From Deltaproteobacteria bacterium (GTDB lineage Bacteria; Desulfobacterota; Binatia; Bin18): a DNA stretch of 8,796 nucleotides. Made by a program: the position numbers and the translations under genes. Numbering within the stretch: position 1 is the stretch's first letter; every line of letters starts with the position of its first letter. The notes beneath the pieces are model-generated. The model saw nothing but the letters and a program-made list of their open reading frames with translations. It made no database searches and was not told where the DNA came from. Where the stretch lies: NCBI GenBank assembly GCA_016200595.1, contig JACQEL010000780.1:1-8796 (forward strand). The letters are read 5' to 3'. Shown one piece after another: positions 1-6,953 of this stretch.

Positions 1-79
1 CATCCTGAGTGCAACGCAGGGTCTCGACCTGAGATTCTTCGCTGCGCTCAGAATGACAGTCCTGAAAAGCCTCAGGATA
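1..79. repeat. Interspersed palindromic repeat, left edge possibly truncated
   Basis: The segment starts with ATCCTGAG (2-9) and ends with its exact reverse complement CTCAGGAT (71-78). It therefore has 8-bp inverted ends, like a small non-autonomous repeat. Inside are two further inverted pairs: CTGAG (29-33) with CTCAG (47-51), and ATTCT (34-38) with AGAAT (50-54). The core reading ATTCTTCGCTGCGCTCAGAA resembles, from memory, a widespread extragenic repeat of environmental bacterial genomes. No second copy lies in this window, so its repetitive nature is recognised rather than shown. It may extend left of base 1. Confidence 0.5.
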
Positions 80-245
80 AAGTGTACAAATGTTTGGCAT
101 TCTGGTTTAGTCTTCACGTCTTCCTATTCTTGCAACTGTAGCACGAACTTTTTCTTATTCGTGAGAATCCTGGGCGTTCTTTCGGTAAGTATTTGCGGTA
201 CTGTTGTTGCAGCATGCAGGCAACCTTGCCGAGAGGTGACAGTAT
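80..245 (+). other. Leader region upstream of the P-loop protein gene
   Basis: This is non-coding DNA between the edge repeat and the first gene. It is more AT-rich than the genes around it. A weak sigma-70-like pair can be drawn, TTGCAA (130-135) and TCTTAT (153-158) with a 17-base spacer; only four of six -10 bases fit, so it is a candidate only. A small inverted pair, GTTGC (206-210) and GCAAC (220-224), sits just before the ribosome binding site GAGAGGTGA (231-239). I see no riboswitch or RNA gene that I recognise. Confidence 0.35.
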
Positions 246-1592
246 ATGCCAAGCGAACGAGTGTTAATCCTGGGGGCGGCCGGACGAGATTTTCACTGCT
301 TCAATACCTATTTTCGCGACAATTCTCACTATGAAGTGATTGCTTTCACCGCTACGCAAATCCCTGGGATCACCGAGCGACGGTATCCGGCTGAACTGAG
401 CGGCTCGCGCTATGCCGAAGGTATCCCCATCTACCCGGAAGACCAGTTAGAGACGCTTATTCGTCGGCAGCACATCACCCAGGTTGTGTTCGCCTATAGC
501 GATGTCTCCCATCTCACGGTCATGCATCTGGCCTCGCGTGTGCTGGCGTGCGGAGCAGATTTTCGGCTGCTGGGACCAGAACATACCTTCCTCACTGCCA
601 CACGCCCGGTGATTTCGGTGTGCGCCGTGCGCACGGGTTGCGGCAAAGGGATGGTGGTGCGTCGCCTGGCGAGCCTGCTACGGGCACGTGGACAACGACC
701 GGTCGTGGTGCGTCACCCCATGCCCTACGGTGATCTGGTCAAGCAGGCGGTACAGAGGTTTGCAACCTTGGCGGACTGTGACCGCTACGAGTGCACGATT
801 GAAGAGCGCGAGGAATACGAACAGCACATCCGCGTCGGGGTGGTGGTGTATGCCGGGGTGGACTATGAGCGCATCCTGCGAACCGCGGAGCAAGAAGCCG
901 ACGTGATCCTCTGGGACGGGGGCAACAATGACTGGCCGTTCTTCCGTCCAAACCTAGAGATTGTCCTGCTGGATCCCCATCGCGCCGGACACGAGTTGCT
1001 GTACCACCCCGGTGAGACCAATCTGCGCCGGGCGCAGGTCTTGATCGTCAACAAGCTCGACTCAGCGCCGGTCGCCGGCATCCAGCAAGTCATGAGCAAT
1101 ATCGCCCAGATCAACCCGCAGGCGACAGTGATCCAGGCGCGCTCGGCAGTGTCTGTGGATCGGCCTGAACTCATTCGTGGTAAGCGCGTCCTCGTCATCG
1201 AAGACGGACCAACGTTGACGCATGGCGAGATGGGATACGGCTCAGGAACCATTGCCGCCCAACGCTACGGAGCGGCAGAGGTCATCGATCCACGCTCGAG
1301 TGCTCAGGGGAGTCTAGTCGAGACCTTCCGCCGTTATCCCTGGATCACCCACGCCCTGCCGGCCATGGGTTATTCTCCTAGTCAGTTGCAGGACCTGGCT
1401 GCGACCATCACCGCGGCGGCTTGCGACACGATGGTGATCGCGACACCGGTTGATCTCGGACATGTGATTCCTCTGTCCGCTCCGAGCTGCCGGGTGCGCT
1501 ACGAGCTTGAGGAGATCAGCCATCCGGACTTGGGTGAGATCCTCGACAACTTTTTGCGCGGGCTGACCTCCAGCGAGGTTGATCATGAGTGA
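246..1592 (+). CDS. COG2403 / cyclic 2,3-diphosphoglycerate synthetase-like P-loop protein
   Basis: The 448-residue product has the layout of the COG2403 family, which databases label either predicted GTPase or cyclic 2,3-diphosphoglycerate synthetase; the archaeal enzyme closes 2,3-bisphosphoglycerate with ATP. Residues 1-120 form a Rossmann-like domain (VLILGAAGRDFH at 6-17). A P-loop follows at 127-135 (AVRTGCGKG), then WDGGNNDWPFFRPN (223-236), LLDPHRAGHE (241-250), YHPGETNLRRA (253-263) and a GTPase-type NKLD (269-272). A glycine-rich stretch, EDGPTLTHGEMGYGSG, occupies 319-334. The P-loop residue after the lysine is Gly135 where Ser/Thr is normal, which could weaken magnesium-nucleotide binding. 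The ATG at 246 has a good GAGAGGTGA site 6 bases upstream. The gene overlaps the start of the carbamate kinase gene, implying coupled translation. Family membership is confident; true substrate and catalytic activity are not. Confidence 0.8.
   Translation: MPSERVLILGAAGRDFHCFNTYFRDNSHYEVIAFTATQIPGITERRYPAELSGSRYAEGIPIYPEDQLETLIRRQHITQVVFAYSDVSHLTVMHLASRVLACGADFRLLGPEHTFLTATRPVISVCAVRTGCGKGMVVRRLASLLRARGQRPVVVRHPMPYGDLVKQAVQRFATLADCDRYECTIEEREEYEQHIRVGVVVYAGVDYERILRTAEQEADVILWDGGNNDWPFFRPNLEIVLLDPHRAGHELLYHPGETNLRRAQVLIVNKLDSAPVAGIQQVMSNIAQINPQATVIQARSAVSVDRPELIRGKRVLVIEDGPTLTHGEMGYGSGTIAAQRYGAAEVIDPRSSAQGSLVETFRRYPWITHALPAMGYSPSQLQDLAATITAAACDTMVIATPVDLGHVIPLSAPSCRVRYELEEISHPDLGEILDNFLRGLTSSEVDHE
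1575..1578 (+). promoter_or_regulatory. Ribosome binding site for carbamate kinase, inside the upstream gene
   Basis: GAGG lies 6 bases before the ATG at 1585 and within the last codons of the upstream gene. This decides the start. An in-frame TTG at 1579 would add two residues but would sit directly on this site, so the ATG is preferred. The arrangement suggests translational coupling. Confidence 0.6.
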
Positions 1593-2520
1593 GCGGCTGG
1601 TCGTCGCTTTAGGTGGCAATGCGCTGATCCGTCAAGGTGACCGTGGCACCATTACTGAACAGGCAGCGCGCAGCTTGGCGGCCATGGCAGCGATCTCGCA
1701 GACGGTGACAGCAGAACGACAGCTCGTCATCACCCATGGCAATGGCCCGACCGTGGGGAATATCTTGATCCGCCAGCAGCTTGCCCGGCACGTGACACCA
1801 GCGATGCCGCTCGATGTGTGCGGGGCTGAATCACAGGGGAACATTGGCTATTTGCTGGAGCGCGCGCTGACCCAAGTGCTGCGGCAGCGCGGCATTCAGC
1901 GCCCCGTGGCTACGTTGCTCTCTCTGGTCGAAGTTGATCCGCACGACCCTGCCTTCGTCAACCCCAGCAAACCGATCGGACCATTTCTCTCCGCCGCCGA
2001 AGCGGAAGAATTGGGGCGCTCCGTGCCGGTCGCCCGGGATGCTGCTCGAGGATTTCGCCGTGTGGTCGCCTCGCCGGCTCCCCAACGAATCTTCGAGAGT
2101 GCAGCAATAGAGGCATTGCTTGCGGCTGGGGTCATCGTCATCACACTCGGTGGTGGAGGGATTCCGGTGGTCTTAGATAGCGAGCAACAGCTGAGCGGAG
2201 TCGAGGCCGTAATAGACAAAGACCTGTCCTCTAGCGTGCTCGCTCGGGCAATCGGGGCAAGTAATTTAATCATCCTCACCGATATTGACTATGTCTATCT
2301 CGATTTTCTCAGTGCCCAGCGGCGTGCCGTGCAGCGGATGAGGGTGAGCGAAGCCGAGGACCATCTGCGCCGCGGAGAGTTTCTTCCGGGCAGCATGGCT
2401 CCCAAGATCGAGGCCGGCATCGCGTTCCTGTACAGCGGCGGTCAGCGGGTGCTCATCGGCCTGCCGGAGGAGTTACCCCAATTGCTGCAGGGCGCGGCGG
2501 GAACCGAGATCAGTCCGTAG
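1585..2520 (+). CDS. arcC: Carbamate kinase
   Basis: This amino acid kinase family enzyme interconverts carbamoyl phosphate + ADP with carbamate + ATP in the cytoplasm. It is the ATP-yielding step of arginine deiminase, agmatine or allantoin/purine breakdown. The 311 residues match the usual length, and the family motifs appear in order: ALGGNAL (8-14), HGNGPTVG (51-58), MPLDVCGAESQGNIGYL (74-90), KPIGPF (129-134), RRVVASPAPQRI (158-169), GGGGIPVV (189-196), EAVIDKDLSSSVLA (207-220), LTDIDYVY (231-238) and GSMAPKIEAG (269-278). The family's active-site lysines (K129, K212, K274) all appear present. The ATG at 1585 overlaps the preceding gene by 8 bases. No ornithine carbamoyltransferase or deiminase is visible, so the source of carbamoyl phosphate is unknown. 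The last 48 bases are also covered by the convergent acetyltransferase frame. Confidence 0.95.
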   Translation: MSERLVVALGGNALIRQGDRGTITEQAARSLAAMAAISQTVTAERQLVITHGNGPTVGNILIRQQLARHVTPAMPLDVCGAESQGNIGYLLERALTQVLRQRGIQRPVATLLSLVEVDPHDPAFVNPSKPIGPFLSAAEAEELGRSVPVARDAARGFRRVVASPAPQRIFESAAIEALLAAGVIVITLGGGGIPVVLDSEQQLSGVEAVIDKDLSSSVLARAIGASNLIILTDIDYVYLDFLSAQRRAVQRMRVSEAEDHLRRGEFLPGSMAPKIEAGIAFLYSGGQRVLIGLPEELPQLLQGAAGTEISP

Positions 2521-3054
2521 GGACCCGTACAGACTAACGCGAACCACAATTGTATTGACCCGATGACAAGCGTGCCGTGTGCTCCCTAAACCAAGAGGCA
2601 TGAGAATTTGATAGGCCGAGAAGCCGGAGTTCCTGTACAATGTCGTCGCAACCTCATTCTTGGCAAGGCTTTCTATCTTGAGCATCGTTGCCCCGTGCAA
2701 GCGAGCATGCTCTTCGGCTTTTTCCAGGAGCGCTCGCCCCAACTTGCGGCTCCTATATGCTGGTAAGACGACGAGGTCGGAGATGTAGGCATACTCCGAG
2801 GGCTGTTCATCCAGCTCCTCTGACTGCACCTTGGCCCAGAGACAAATGAATCCAACGACCCGCTGCTCAACTTCAGCGACAAATATTTTTCCGTGCGTGT
2901 CCGTGCAGCGGGCGAACATGTAGTCAAAGTATTGCGTGGCAGCTTTCCCCTCACGCACCTGCGGTTCGAGGCCATGCAAGAAATCTTGCAGCGCAACGAA
3001 GCAGTCTTCCACCTGCCGGAGATCCTCAGGTCGATACTCACGAATGATAGGCAT
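2473..3054 (-). CDS. GNAT-family N-acetyltransferase, with probable C-terminal extension
   Basis: This 193-residue product is a GCN5-related acetyltransferase, which moves acetyl from acetyl-CoA to an amine; the acceptor cannot be inferred. The fold is readable in order: MPIIREYRPEDLRQVEDCF (1-19), IFVAEVEQRVVGFICLW (57-73), AYISDLVVLPAYRSRKLGRA (89-108), and a closing NEVATTLYRNSGFSAYQI (133-150). The acetyl-CoA loop normally reads R/Q-x-x-G-x-G/A; here it is RSRKLG (101-106), with Lys104 at the first glycine. GNAT proteins of this type usually end soon after the GF..Y strand. Residues from about 156 to 193 look unlike the fold and run 48 bases into the carbamate kinase gene on the other strand, suggesting loss of the original stop. 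It starts 15 bases after the transporter stop, with AGGA upstream, and is last in the four-gene operon. Confidence 0.85.
   Translation of the reverse strand: MPIIREYRPEDLRQVEDCFVALQDFLHGLEPQVREGKAATQYFDYMFARCTDTHGKIFVAEVEQRVVGFICLWAKVQSEELDEQPSEYAYISDLVVLPAYRSRKLGRALLEKAEEHARLHGATMLKIESLAKNEVATTLYRNSGFSAYQILMPLGLGSTRHACHRVNTIVVRVSLYGSLRTDLGSRRALQQLG
2586..2604. repeat. Copy A of a 19-bp motif shared with the REP-like region
   Basis: Bases 2586-2604 (CTAAACCAAGAGGCATGAG) match 7001-7019 at 18 of 19 positions; the single difference is G against T at the twelfth base. This copy is inside the 3' part of the acetyltransferase gene, exactly where its protein stops resembling the family. The second copy lies at the edge of the palindromic element downstream of the membrane protein gene. 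Confidence 0.5.
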
Positions 3055-3069
3055 AACGCTGATATCCTG

Positions 3070-4332
3070 TTAAGAGAGTGCTTCCTCACTACCACTTTCC
3101 GCCACACCTCTGTACTCTATAATCCCCATCTGCGTGGGAGTGCCAACAGTGTCGTGCGCGACTCGAAGAGGACGAAACACCACGCCGGCACTCCCGGCAA
3201 TGAGGGCACAGCTGACGCTGACGAGCCCCAAAGCGATCGGCAGATTAGTAAGCTCGGCCGCGAGGCCGATCAGTGGTGGACCGGCCAAAAAGCCACAGTA
3301 TCCGGTCGTCGCCACGGCTGCGAGCGCTGTTCCTGGCGGCACCCCAGGAATTCTCCCGGCGATACTAAACAAGACGGGGATAATATTCGCGATTCCTAAA
3401 CCCACCAATCCGAACCCGAGAATTGCCGTCAACGGCTGGCCACTCAGCAAGCCAGCGCCAAGGCCGACGGCAGCGAGTGTACCAGACGCCCGCACTAAGC
3501 GCTGGGGGCCAAAACGATTGGCAAGGGAGTCACCGCCGAAGCGCCCAGCCGCCATCAGCAGCGAACAGGCCGCAAAGCCCGCCGCCGTGGTCGCGGAGTC
3601 AGTGTTCAGCACATCATGCAAATACACGGCACTCCAATCCGCCATGGCCCCTTCAGTCAGTAAGCCCAAGAACGCAAGGATACCCAGACCAAGGAGGACC
3701 CCGGTGGGTTTTACAAAAGTCGGACTACGGCCTTCCTGCTCTGGCGCTGAAGAAGCTAACCAGCGCAGAACAGAAACGACGACACATACGGAGAAAAAGG
3801 TGATAAGCGTAACATGTTGGACGTCTCCGACTCCCCATGACATCGCGAGCCCTGCGCCGCCGGCGCCGACGAGGCCGCCGAGACTGAACAAACCATGAAA
3901 CGAGGACATGATCGCACGTCGGTAGCGTCGCTCGACTTCCACAGCTTGCGCGTTCATGGAGACATCGAGCGTGCCATTACACGCGCCGAGCAGCATCAGT
4001 GAGAGCACGAGCAGGCCGAGAGTTGGGCTCAGAATAGGCAGAGGGAAAGCCAGGCAGAACCCCACCGCGGCGATTGCTGTCATGCGCCGGCTACCAAAAC
4101 GACCGATCAGCCGTCCTGCCAGCGGCAACGCTACTATGGAGCCAACCGCCAGAGAGAGCAGGACAAGGCCAAGCTGTCCGTCACCGAGGGCGTGCCGGGC
4201 TTTGACCGTGGGGATATGCGGAACCCAGCTGGCCAGCACCACACCGTTGAGGAAGAAGATGGTCGAGAGTGCAGCCCGAGCGAGGGACGGCGGTGGCGGT
4301 GACAGAGCCTGCGTGTGGCGCGATTGGTCCAT
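3070..4332 (-). CDS. MFS transporter, YbjJ/MosC type
   Basis: The 420-residue protein is a major facilitator superfamily transporter in the inner membrane, with about twelve hydrophobic segments. It carries the signature of the YbjJ / MosC (rhizopine-associated) branch: FFLNGVVLASWVPHIPTVKA (26-45), a motif-A-like GRLIGRFGSRRM (73-84) in the first cytoplasmic loop, and DVSMNAQAVEVE with IMSSFHGLFSLGG (123-153). A polar tail follows the last helix (from about residue 386). The direction and substrate of transport in this branch are poorly known. The start has AAAGGA overlapping the stop codon of the preceding SMP-30 gene, and the genes are 15 bases apart, so co-expression is likely. Its position between a secreted lactonase-like enzyme and an acetyltransferase suggests import or export of the pathway's small metabolite; that is inference. 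Confidence 0.88.
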   Translation of the reverse strand: MDQSRHTQALSPPPPSLARAALSTIFFLNGVVLASWVPHIPTVKARHALGDGQLGLVLLSLAVGSIVALPLAGRLIGRFGSRRMTAIAAVGFCLAFPLPILSPTLGLLVLSLMLLGACNGTLDVSMNAQAVEVERRYRRAIMSSFHGLFSLGGLVGAGGAGLAMSWGVGDVQHVTLITFFSVCVVVSVLRWLASSAPEQEGRSPTFVKPTGVLLGLGILAFLGLLTEGAMADWSAVYLHDVLNTDSATTAAGFAACSLLMAAGRFGGDSLANRFGPQRLVRASGTLAAVGLGAGLLSGQPLTAILGFGLVGLGIANIIPVLFSIAGRIPGVPPGTALAAVATTGYCGFLAGPPLIGLAAELTNLPIALGLVSVSCALIAGSAGVVFRPLRVAHDTVGTPTQMGIIEYRGVAESGSEEALS

Positions 4333-4347
4333 CGACGAAGTGTTCCT

Positions 4348-6003
4348 TTATTGTTTCGTCATTCCCGGCCGCACGCCGGGGATATTGAGCCGTATCCGAT
4401 ACACACTGGTCTGGGCGGTTAAATACAACGTTTTCCCGTCATCATCACCCCACGCCATATTGTGAGGATGCTCAGGGCCGGTGAACGTGCCAAGATGTTT
4501 GCCGTCCGGCGCAATGATCAACAGCCCACCAGGACCAGAGACGTAGAGGTTCCCGTGCTGATCAACTTTGATGCCATCGATGGCATCCTCTCCTGGTGCA
4601 CTGGTCATATCGAAGAAGACCTGTCCATTAGCCAAGGTCCCGTCTGCCTTGACGTCATAGCGCATCACGACTTTCTTCTCCGGGTCCCAGTTGCCGATGT
4701 AGAGATATTTTTCGTCCGGGGAGAAGGCGATGCCGTTCGGACCCTTGAGGTCAGTGCTCACCACTTGTAGTTTGCCCTCCCGCCAGCAAAACACCCCGCT
4801 ATACGGGAGTTCCTTGCGCGGGTCGTCGTAGAATTTGGGCAGCCCGAACGGCGGGTCGGTAAAATACAGGGTATCGTCGGACCGATAGACCAGATCATTA
4901 GGGCTGTTGAGCCGTTTCCCTGCAAATTGATCGGCCAACACGGTGAGAAACCCCGTTTTTTCTAAGCGTGTCACCCGCCGGTTGCCGTGCTCATTAATGG
5001 TGACTCGGCCTTCGCGATCAAGAGTGAGGCCGTTTGAGCCTGGTTGGTTGTACTCGCCGATATCGACACCAGTATATCCGCTCTTGGTTTTGTAGACCGT
5101 AACCTGCCCGTCTGGTGACCAGCGGTAGATCGTGTTGGCGTTGGGATCACTGAAGAGCAGGTACCCAGGTGAGGTGTCTGAGGACGGGACCCAGACTGGG
5201 CCTTCGGTGAACAGAAATCCGGTTGCGATCTTTTCCAACTTCGCATCGGCAGGAATGATGGCATTGAGGGCTGGATCGTTCTTGGTAATGTTCGGAGCGA
5301 AGGCCGGTGGAGTGTAGGCGTGCTCTGCCGGGTAAAAATCCAATGTGGCAGAGCGAATCCAGATGAAATTGCCGGGGGGAGAGGAAACTGGCGCGTTCAT
5401 GCCAAAGATGGCGAGTTGGAACTGTTGGCCAGGTTTGACGTTGCGGCTAAGCACCACGCGGTTCGGGGCGTTGAAGCCCTTCACGAACTGGCCGCCGGTT
5501 TGTCCCAGCACGGTCGGCAACTTGCCATCCACCCAGATTTCCGCATAGTCGTCGATGACCAGTTCAAATATGGCGGTCGAACCGGCGAGGTCGAAGCTGC
5601 CGACCCTTTCCGGGATGGCGACATTGATGCGATACCAGTTGAAACAGAGACGGCCGGTAGACTTGCGTGCCTCCAATTGCCCCGGCGCCAATACCTCCCA
5701 CTGCGAGTCGTCAAAGCCTGCCGCGCCAGCGTGCGGAGTAATGTCGTACGTGCGATTCGGTGGACCCGACGGTCTGAGGTCTGCCCCGACACGACGGTGG
5801 TCCACCTCAATGATCTGCGTATCGCTGTACCGCCACTGCCCCCTCACCAGTTGTACGCCCTCGGGAGTGGCGAGATTGATAACCGCCACGGGTCGGCCGT
5901 TAGTGGGGGCATCCGGCGTGACCTGTGCTGCGCTGCCACAGGGCCTGAACACGCACAGGGCAGCCAGTCCCACGGCAAAACAGAGGAGTTTTCGTGATTG
6001 CAT
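4348..6003 (-). CDS. Exported SMP-30/gluconolactonase-like protein with extra N-terminal domain
   Basis: The protein has 551 residues, where plain SMP-30/gluconolactonase proteins have about 300. Residues 1-26 are a Sec signal peptide (KLLCFAVGLAALCVF, cleavage likely after SAA), placing it in the periplasm or outside. Residues about 45-225 form a beta-rich module (YDITPHAGAAGFDDSQWEVL, 86-105; FELVIDDYAEIWVDGKL, 146-162) resembling a galactose-binding/jelly-roll fold. Residues about 252-540 are the six-bladed propeller. The family's metal and substrate residues can be matched: Glu267 (FTEGPVW), Asn369 (LNSPND), Asn423 (GPNGIAFSPD) and Asp476 (AIDGIKVD). Such enzymes hydrolyse sugar lactones or related esters with a divalent metal. 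A strong GAGAGGAG precedes the start, 17 bases after the GlcG-cupin stop. The exact lactone, or whether it is a lactonase, is unknown. Confidence 0.87.
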   Translation of the reverse strand: MQSRKLLCFAVGLAALCVFRPCGSAAQVTPDAPTNGRPVAVINLATPEGVQLVRGQWRYSDTQIIEVDHRRVGADLRPSGPPNRTYDITPHAGAAGFDDSQWEVLAPGQLEARKSTGRLCFNWYRINVAIPERVGSFDLAGSTAIFELVIDDYAEIWVDGKLPTVLGQTGGQFVKGFNAPNRVVLSRNVKPGQQFQLAIFGMNAPVSSPPGNFIWIRSATLDFYPAEHAYTPPAFAPNITKNDPALNAIIPADAKLEKIATGFLFTEGPVWVPSSDTSPGYLLFSDPNANTIYRWSPDGQVTVYKTKSGYTGVDIGEYNQPGSNGLTLDREGRVTINEHGNRRVTRLEKTGFLTVLADQFAGKRLNSPNDLVYRSDDTLYFTDPPFGLPKFYDDPRKELPYSGVFCWREGKLQVVSTDLKGPNGIAFSPDEKYLYIGNWDPEKKVVMRYDVKADGTLANGQVFFDMTSAPGEDAIDGIKVDQHGNLYVSGPGGLLIIAPDGKHLGTFTGPEHPHNMAWGDDDGKTLYLTAQTSVYRIRLNIPGVRPGMTKQ

Positions 6004-6020
6004 AGAAAATCTCCTCTCGC

Positions 6021-6887
6021 CTACCGAGCTTTGACGACGTAATAGGTCATGGGCGCCGGGACGTGCTTGAACCAGTGCGGGGTCCCGGCGGGGACGATGA
6101 TGACATCCCCTTTGCTAATGGTCCGAGTCTCACCTCCGGTGATCTCTTTTCCACGAATCTCATCCGGGGCGATCGGCTGGGGATCGATCATCATCCCGCC
6201 GGTGACGAAGATGGCCGACCCGTCTTGGACATAAATGATGTCCGCATCTTTCGTATGGACTTCCGCAACCCCAGCTTTGTCTCGGCGGCTGGTATGAACC
6301 ATGTATTTGTCGCTTCCGTTGAAGAGAATGCCGCCCTTAGCAAAGGAGTCGGCTACCTGCGCATTGTCGAAATAAGAGACTTTACCGAGCGGCGCTTCGG
6401 TCTCGGACGCAATCAAGTCCTTCGCTGCCTGAGCTCCTGCGAGAGCGATCTCTTCATCCTGCGCGGGCGTTTCTCCACTCACCCCGATAGCACCGATGAC
6501 CTTGCCATCGAATGTGATGGGGATGCCACCTTGCAGCGGCGTGGCGCCCGGGAGGGCCAACGCGGCGATGCGGCCATTCTTGATCTGTTCTTCAAATTCT
6601 CGACTGGGCCGGCGGAAAATCGCTGCCGTACGGGCTTTGCCGATCCCCACCTCAACACTGGCCACTTGGGTATCATCAAGGCGCTGCAGGACGAGTAAAT
6701 TACCGCCGTCGTCCACCACCGCAATCACGACACGCGCGTGCTTTGTTATTGCGTCGGCTTCCGCAGCGGCAGCGATTTTCTGCGCTGCCGCGAGTGATAA
6801 GGTTTTCTTGTCGAATACCTGGGCGTAGCTCGTGGCGGTGAGAGTCGACAGACACAGAGCTGCCGCAACGATCTTTATAGCAATCAT
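6021..6887 (-). CDS. Exported GlcG/HbpS-domain protein fused to a cupin
   Basis: The 288-residue protein begins with a signal peptide (MIAIKIVAAALCLSTLTATS, cleavage likely after SYA at 22). Residues about 27-160 are a GlcG/HbpS (DUF336, haem-degrading/binding) domain: LSLAAAQKIAAAAEADA (30-46), VVIAVVDDGGNLLVLQRLDD (53-72), GKARTAAIFRRPS (83-95), LPGATPLQGGIPITFDGKV (112-130) and GAIGVSGETPAQDEEIA (132-148). Residues about 175-288 are a cupin: AEVHTKDADIIYVQDGSA (208-225) and GDVIIVPAGTPHWF (260-273). The cupin keeps His211 and His271, but the usual second histidine of the HxH motif is Lys213. GlcG relatives bind haem or small molecules or act in glycolate loci; the role here is unknown. AAGGAGG lies 9 bases before the ATG. 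It is the first gene of the four-gene operon. Confidence 0.87.
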   Translation of the reverse strand: MIAIKIVAAALCLSTLTATSYAQVFDKKTLSLAAAQKIAAAAEADAITKHARVVIAVVDDGGNLLVLQRLDDTQVASVEVGIGKARTAAIFRRPSREFEEQIKNGRIAALALPGATPLQGGIPITFDGKVIGAIGVSGETPAQDEEIALAGAQAAKDLIASETEAPLGKVSYFDNAQVADSFAKGGILFNGSDKYMVHTSRRDKAGVAEVHTKDADIIYVQDGSAIFVTGGMMIDPQPIAPDEIRGKEITGGETRTISKGDVIIVPAGTPHWFKHVPAPMTYYVVKAR

Positions 6888-6953
6888 ACCAGTGTTCCTC
6901 CTTATGGTGTGTTGGATGGAATTTCGCGCAGAGAGGTTTCAGTGCAACAAGGA

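Noticed and set aside
53..334. A 93-codon open frame across the leader and the start of the first gene
   Set aside because: It overlaps the well-supported P-loop gene in another frame, has no good ribosome binding site and gives no recognisable protein.
1579..1584. TTG start for carbamate kinase, two codons before the ATG
   Set aside because: It would sit on the ribosome binding site; the ATG at 1585 has normal spacing and begins the conserved sequence.
3134..3898. A 254-codon plus-strand frame opposite the MFS transporter
   Set aside because: Its composition (Pro/Ala/Arg-rich, no motifs) is typical of the antisense of a GC-rich membrane protein gene; the opposite strand has clear MFS motifs.
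4364..4380. Hairpin CCCGGC/GCCGGG at the end of the SMP-30 gene, considered as a terminator or as a repeat insertion
   Set aside because: There is no T-run after it on the minus strand, the transporter starts 15 bases past the stop, and the encoded C-terminus reads as a normal end of the propeller.
5320..5997. A 225-codon plus-strand frame opposite the SMP-30 gene
   Set aside because: The opposite strand encodes a signal peptide and a coherent domain; this frame shows no family features.
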